Shown here: positions 59,917-64,000 of the stretch, piece after piece | How the letters are laid out: each line of letters begins with the position of its first letter | How positions within the stretch are numbered: the first letter of the stretch is position 1 | Source: Triticum aestivum | Taxonomy: Eukaryota > Streptophyta > Magnoliopsida > Poales > Poaceae | Direction of reading: 5' to 3' | Length of the DNA stretch: 64,000 bases | NCBI RefSeq assembly: GCF_018294505.1 | Contig: NC_057795.1 | Coordinates: forward strand, 228,464,493-228,528,492 | Translations under genes and position numbers: made by a program | Notes under the pieces: generated by a model | What the model was told of the DNA's origin: nothing | Seen by the model: the letters and a program-made list of their open reading frames with translations, nothing else | Databases searched by the model: none

Positions 59917-60794
59917 TGTCGGTGTTCTGGGAACGGGGGTCCCCAAACTTGCCTGCCTGCGGCCTGCGGCGTGGCTCAAAGGGAGCCCAGCACGACCCAT
60001 CTTCATCAACACAAGCTCAAGACCCTCGCGAGGAGCCAGGCCTCGCGGGGCGGACGACAAGGAACTTCCTCAGGCACGGCCTCGTCAGGCTGGCTCACGA
60101 GGAGGCGGAGAGTTCAAGGCGGGGTACCTCGCGAAGTGCCCATGACGCAAGCCATGACGACCAAGGGCGCCAGCCCGCGCAGTGTCCTGCTTTCCTCTTT
60201 GGTGCAAGGGGAGCAAGCGCAGGCGAGAGTATCAAGCAAATGCGTCCATTTCGGTGCAACAAGACAAAGACCAGTCCAACGGCAGGATGGAGGTCACCGT
60301 GGAGCCCAAGACGGCGTCAGCAACAGAGCCTTTGACAGGCGAGGACCAACTTTAGTCAGGATAAGTGTACTAGATGTTCCCCTTCAAATTGGCCAATTGT
60401 TGGCACCCTTCCCGCTTAATTTTTGGGAAGAGGCCCAGGGCCTTCGCCTATAAATAGGACTAGCCACCCACAGGGTAGGGGGGGAGAGATCAATCCATCC
60501 GGCCGGCAAAAAGAGAGAGAGAGAGAGAGACCATAAGAACAGACCCTCGCGAGGCTGTTCTTCCTTGTATTGTTCATCATCAGCCCAAGAGGCAATCCTC
60601 CACATCACACACTAGAGTAGGGTATTACACCACAATGGTGGCCTAAACCAGTATAAATCCTGTGTCTCTTATGTTGTTCTTCTCGTAGTTTAGATCCTAG
60701 CGATTCAGTGAGGAACAGGTAGGTAGAAGGCGAAACCTCCGTGCGCACCCCAGTGTTTAAACCTCAAGGGTCTGCCGAAACCCTAAATCCGACA
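59917..60794 (+). repeat. 5' LTR of the 59.9-kb Gypsy element
   Basis: 878 bp, starting TGTCGGTGTTCTGGG and ending AATCCGACA. TATA box tataaata at 60449-60456. A (GA)n run at about 60511-60530 lies in the presumed 5' untranslated part. Confidence 0.85.
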
Positions 60795-60795
60795 T

Positions 60796-60814
60796 TTGGC
60801 GCGCCAGGTAGGGT
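60796..60814 (+). promoter_or_regulatory. Primer binding site region
   Basis: TTGGCGCGCCAGGTAGGG-type sequence directly after the LTR, typical of this group of grass Gypsy elements. The tRNA identity is uncertain. Confidence 0.65.
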
Positions 60815-60864
60815 GCTCCGGACTTCGTCTTCCCTCGCCCTGTTCTTCTCCGACCGTCGCGACC

Positions 60865-62472
60865 ATGTCTGACGCACGCCGGGTTCGCGCCGAGCGCCGA
60901 GCCGCCCTCGCTTCCCGCGTCGCCCAGACGGCTCCCGTCGGCGGGCGCCCTCGTCGTTCCCTGTCGCCTGCCATCAACGCCGCCACCGGCCCGGCGGGGA
61001 ACGAGCAGCAAGCATCGTCCCAGCACCCGTCCATGAGGCGAGACGGCCGTACCGCTACGCCCTCGCTCACCCCCGCTGGTTCTTCATCCCGCACGCCCCG
61101 TGCGGCCATGGAGGCTCGAGCTGCGCTCATCGCGGCAAACGAGCTCCTGCGCTACCGCCCAGTCAACGACGTCTACAAAGAGTGGCTCGACCGAGTCGCC
61201 GAACTCATCCGCGCCGCTGGGGGCTCCCCCGCGCCATCCTTCTCGCCGCACCGTGCCCCGCCATGCGCGGGCAATGAAGCTCCTGGGGCGCCTCAGCCTC
61301 CTCCTCCTCAAGAAGGCGCCCTGGCTCCAAGGCGCGTGGCCCCTGGGCGGAACCCGCCCCGTCAGGAACCAGCGCGGCAGGAGCAGAGCTGCCAAGAGGT
61401 CCCGCGCCCTCGAGAAGTTGCCCAAGCGCTCCCTGCTCCGGCTCGTCCCGACCACGCTCCTGCTCCAGCATGTCAAGACCCCGCGCCGCACCCAGCTGTT
61501 GCGCACAGGGACCCGCAAGACCGAGCCCTTCGTCCTCCAAGGCCTCCTGTGGCCACAGCGGGGTGCCGCGCCTTCACCACCGAGCTACGCACCGTCGCGT
61601 GGCCCGGCAAGTTCAAGCCAGACCTGCCTCCTCGCTACGACGGCATAACAGACCCTGTAGAGTTCATTCAGCTCTATGAGCTGGGCATCGAGGCTGCCAA
61701 CAAAGACGAGAAGGTCATGGCGAACTGGTTTCCCATGGCTCTCAAGGATGGGGCCCGCACCTGGCTTGTCAACCTGGCCCCAGGCACGATCTCCTCCTGG
61801 GACAAGATGCGCACCCGCTTCATCGCCAACTTCCAGGGTACTCGCGACCGGCCACCCACCGTGAGCGACATGCGCCGCATCAAGCAACAACCGGGGGAAA
61901 CCCTGCAGAAGTACGTCCAGCGCTTCAACAACGCGCGCCTCAAGATTCCCAAGGTGACCGAGGAGGCCATCATCTCAGCCTTCTCTGACGGCGTGCGTGA
62001 CGTCAAGATGAAGGAGGAGCTTGCAATGCATGAAGATCTGTGCACTTCCTTGGAGCTGTTCAACCTGGCGACCAAGTGTGCCAGGGCTGAGGAAGGGCGT
62101 CTCTCCCTCCTCGAATTGCCTGCCGCAGACCCTGAAGAGAAGAGGCCCAAGGCCAAGGACGTGAAGTGCAAGGGGGCTGCCGTGCTCGCGGCCGAACCAG
62201 ACACCAAGTGGGGCAGAGATCAGCCCGAATCCTCCAAGGGCAGTCGGTACTGCGTGTACCACGACCTCCACACCCACAACACCAATGAATGCCAAGAGCT
62301 CAGGGCCGTGCATGAAGGATGGACTGGCCGACGTCTCAACCGCAACGACCGGGGCTACGGACGAGGAGGAGGAAGGAACGCAGGACGCTGGGAAGACCGC
62401 GACCGACGTCAAGGGTGGCGTGACCAACCTCGCGAGGATCGCTGGCAGGACCCACCTTGTGAGGGAGGCTAG
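60865..62472 (+). pseudogene. Gypsy gag polyprotein, closed by a premature TAG
   Basis: ATG at 60865 (MSDARRVRAE) is preferred over the upstream in-frame ATG at 60796, because that one overlaps the primer site. The N-terminal half is Pro/Arg-rich and probably disordered. The Retrotrans_gag domain is at about 61600-62090: LPPRYDGITDPVEFIQLYEL, GARTWLVNLAPGTISSWD, RFIANFQGTRDRPPTV and KQQPGETLQKYVQRF. Then comes a CCHC-like segment, YCVYHDLHTHNTNEC, and an RG-rich tail. TAG at 62470-62472 interrupts what otherwise stays in frame with the protease region. Builds the particle and binds RNA. Confidence 0.88.
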
Positions 62473-63294
62473 AGGGATCAGCCTCGTGAGGATCGCCCGC
62501 AAGGTAACGCATGCCTCCCTCCGCTACCGCCGCAGCCAAGGAGAAATGAGGATTGTCATCAGGACGAAGGGGCTGGGGGCTTCCAGGAACCACGCGCGAT
62601 CGCCTGCATCCTAGGTGGAGCTCAAGCCCCAGCCTCTCAGCGCATCTTCAAGCAGTTTGCCCGCGAAGTGAATGCAGTCCTCCCCAAGATCGAGGCCACG
62701 CGCCCTCTCAGGTGGTTGGCGTGAGCCATCACGTTCAGCTCAGCGGATCAGCTCAAGTGCGCGGCCACAGTCGGAGTCCTCCCGATGCTTTGTTCCCCAA
62801 TCATCAGCAACGTGCTAGTCACCAAGACCCTCATCGATGGCGGGGCAGGGCTCAACGTCCTGTCCGTGGAAACATTCAACAATCTCCAAGTACCCTACAG
62901 TCAGCTTCAGCCCACCAAGCCTTTCTCTGGAGTCACCGAAGGCTCCACGGTCCCGATTGGGCAGGTCCGCCTCCCTGTCACCTTCGGGGCACGCGACAAC
63001 TACCGCACCGAGCTCATCGACTTCGACGTCGCCCACATTTGCCTGTCGTACAACACCATCCTTGGGTACCCAGCGCTGGCCAAGTTCATGGCCATAACCT
63101 ACCATGGCTACAACGTCCTCAAGATGCCAGGAAGTGGCGGAGTCATCACGGTGCCCTGCGAAGAGAGAGACACAGTCTGCTCCCTGGAGAGAGTCTTTCA
63201 GGCCGCATCACTGGAAGACCCGGATCGTGGAAGCAGGAGGCTTCCCGAGGCCGCCTCCAAGAAGAAGAAGACATCGACCGGCCCGGCCCCTTAG
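62473..63294 (+). pseudogene. Gypsy aspartic protease region
   Basis: In frame with the gag across the TAG. ILGGAQAPASQRIFKQFARE is followed by an in-frame TGA near 62722 (CGA to TGA), then the retropepsin-like core from 62785: TKTLIDGGAGLNVLSVETFN, with DGG as the active-site motif (family usually DGGSS), and YNTILGYPALAKFMA, corresponding to the YHALFGRP.-type segment of the other Tat element. It ends at TAG 63292-63294, six bases before the CACTA end. RT and integrase are not in the window. Confidence 0.85.
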
Positions 63295-63300
63295 GAGGCA

Positions 63301-64000
63301 CACTACAAGAAACCTATTAATCTATGATGGATTTCCGGTGACATTTTGAAAATCCATCATGGATGTCATGGTACAACCCCGCAGGCCCGCCAAAGCCCGC
63401 CTAACCTTTTCCCATATAAAACGCTAACCCTAACCCTCATCCTCTCTCCCTCCTCCGCAGCCCCCTCCTGATTCCTCGTCGCCACCACCCACCACCTCCT
63501 CGCCCCCTCCTCCCACAACACGCCGCCGTCCCTTCCCCGCCTCTCCTCTCACCTAGCGTCTCCGGCAGCTACCAGATCGTCCGCATCCCCCATCCATCCA
63601 TCCCTGTCATAAACAATCTCTCTCTCTCTCTCCCCCCTATGACCCCTCACGGCACAGTCAACGGCCATCGATTCCGGCGATGTTCACCATCTCACAGCAC
63701 ACACACAAGCTGGTCTCCGACCCTAGCCCTCCAGGCCGGCTAGATCCACCTCTCCTGGTCTTCAACGCTCGCCCGCGACCCCAAGTCCTTGGCTAGGGTT
63801 TCGGCCATGGTGTTGCCTCCATCGCCGGTGCGTCTCCGACGACTCCGCTGTGTTCTAGACCGCGCGCCATCGTGCTCTCCCCGCCTCCTGGATGGCAACC
63901 CCTAGCTGGGTTTGCTCACGCGCGTCAGGCTGCACGGCTGCGACCCCGACCTCCTGTGCCGCGGTGCATCCTATGGCAACCTCCTCTGCAGCATTTGGAC
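63301..64000 (+). mobile_element. CACTA transposon left end, continues past window
   Basis: Starts CACTACAAGAAACC exactly where the Gypsy coding sequence stops. Subterminal words tgatggatttccg and aaatccatcatgg form a short inverted pair. Downstream are a TATA-like motif (catataaaa, about 63413), two aaccctaa words (63424-63437) and a long pyrimidine-rich, GC-rich stretch that looks like a promoter and 5' leader. No transposase ORF is reached. A second end is needed to prove the limits. Confidence 0.75.

Larger units (their letters stand above)
59917..63300 (+). mobile_element. Gypsy LTR retrotransposon (5' LTR, gag, protease), cut by CACTA
   Basis: 5' LTR 59917-60794, primer site at 60796, gag from 60865, and protease to 63294. 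The rest continues beyond the CACTA insertion at 63301 and outside the window. It is inserted in exon A of the Tat element's antisense ORF. The protease (DGG) style and gag resemble the Tat-type element, but coding DNA is far more GC-rich. Confidence 0.88.

Noticed and set aside
60511..60530. (GA)n run as a regulatory element
   Set aside because: A simple microsatellite in an LTR; no evidence for function beyond its position.
63424..63437. AACCCTAACCCT as telomeric repeat
   Set aside because: Only two units; too short for an interstitial telomere. It fits a telo-box-like promoter word.
1..64000. tRNA, rRNA, CRISPR array, prokaryotic operon or viral genome
   Set aside because: No cloverleaf gene, no rRNA-like segment, no regularly spaced short palindromic repeats, and all large ORFs are plant retroelement proteins or a plant F-box relic.

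Overview
The window looks like a stretch of intergenic grass chromosome, most likely Triticeae (wheat, Aegilops or barley group). The evidence is the sequence itself: nested LTR retrotransposons, Angela/BARE-like Copia LTRs beginning TGAAGGAAATATGCCC, CACTA ends, and a LARD-type element with LTRs of about 4.9 kb. I see no intact host gene, tRNA, rRNA or CRISPR array. The only host-gene relic is an F-box/FBD-LRR pseudogene at 6146-7719. Family names (Angela, Fatima, Sukkula and so on) are recalled resemblances, not database results.

Layout. 1-6145: minus-strand Copia element cut by the window edge; its 5' LTR (4400-6145) abuts the F-box pseudogene. 8184-13700: five related GC-rich units, two long AT-rich direct repeats and several minisatellites, ending in a CACTA right terminus at 14034. 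14035-16430: a minus-strand Gypsy LTR fragment next to a minus-strand LINE that has lost its reverse transcriptase. 17466-19670: a decayed plus-strand Gypsy element. 19866-28996: a minus-strand chromovirus-like Gypsy element with long LTRs, a deleted gag-pol and a Harbinger-type insertion (23588-24691).

From 28997 the nesting deepens. A plus-strand Tat-lineage Gypsy element starts inside the chromovirus 5' LTR. It has gag, protease, RT, two RNase H regions, integrase and a spliced antisense ORF. A non-coding LARD (38382-59233) lies in an intron of that antisense ORF, and a Copia element (42110-50697) lies in the LARD's left LTR with a perfect TTATG target duplication. At 59917 another Gypsy LTR element interrupts the antisense ORF's exon, and at 63301 a CACTA element starts inside that element's coding region and runs off the window.

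Most interesting points: (a) the LARD is flanked by a perfect 48-bp direct repeat flush with its LTR ends instead of a 5-bp duplication; (b) the LARD shares LTR termini, PBS spacer and PPT-side sequence with the chromovirus in the same window, suggesting which lineage mobilised it; (c) the Tat element carries an antisense, intron-containing ORF; (d) the inner Copia element has nearly identical LTRs around a dead gag-pol (no start codon, YVDD changed to YVSD), as expected of a copy mobilised in trans.
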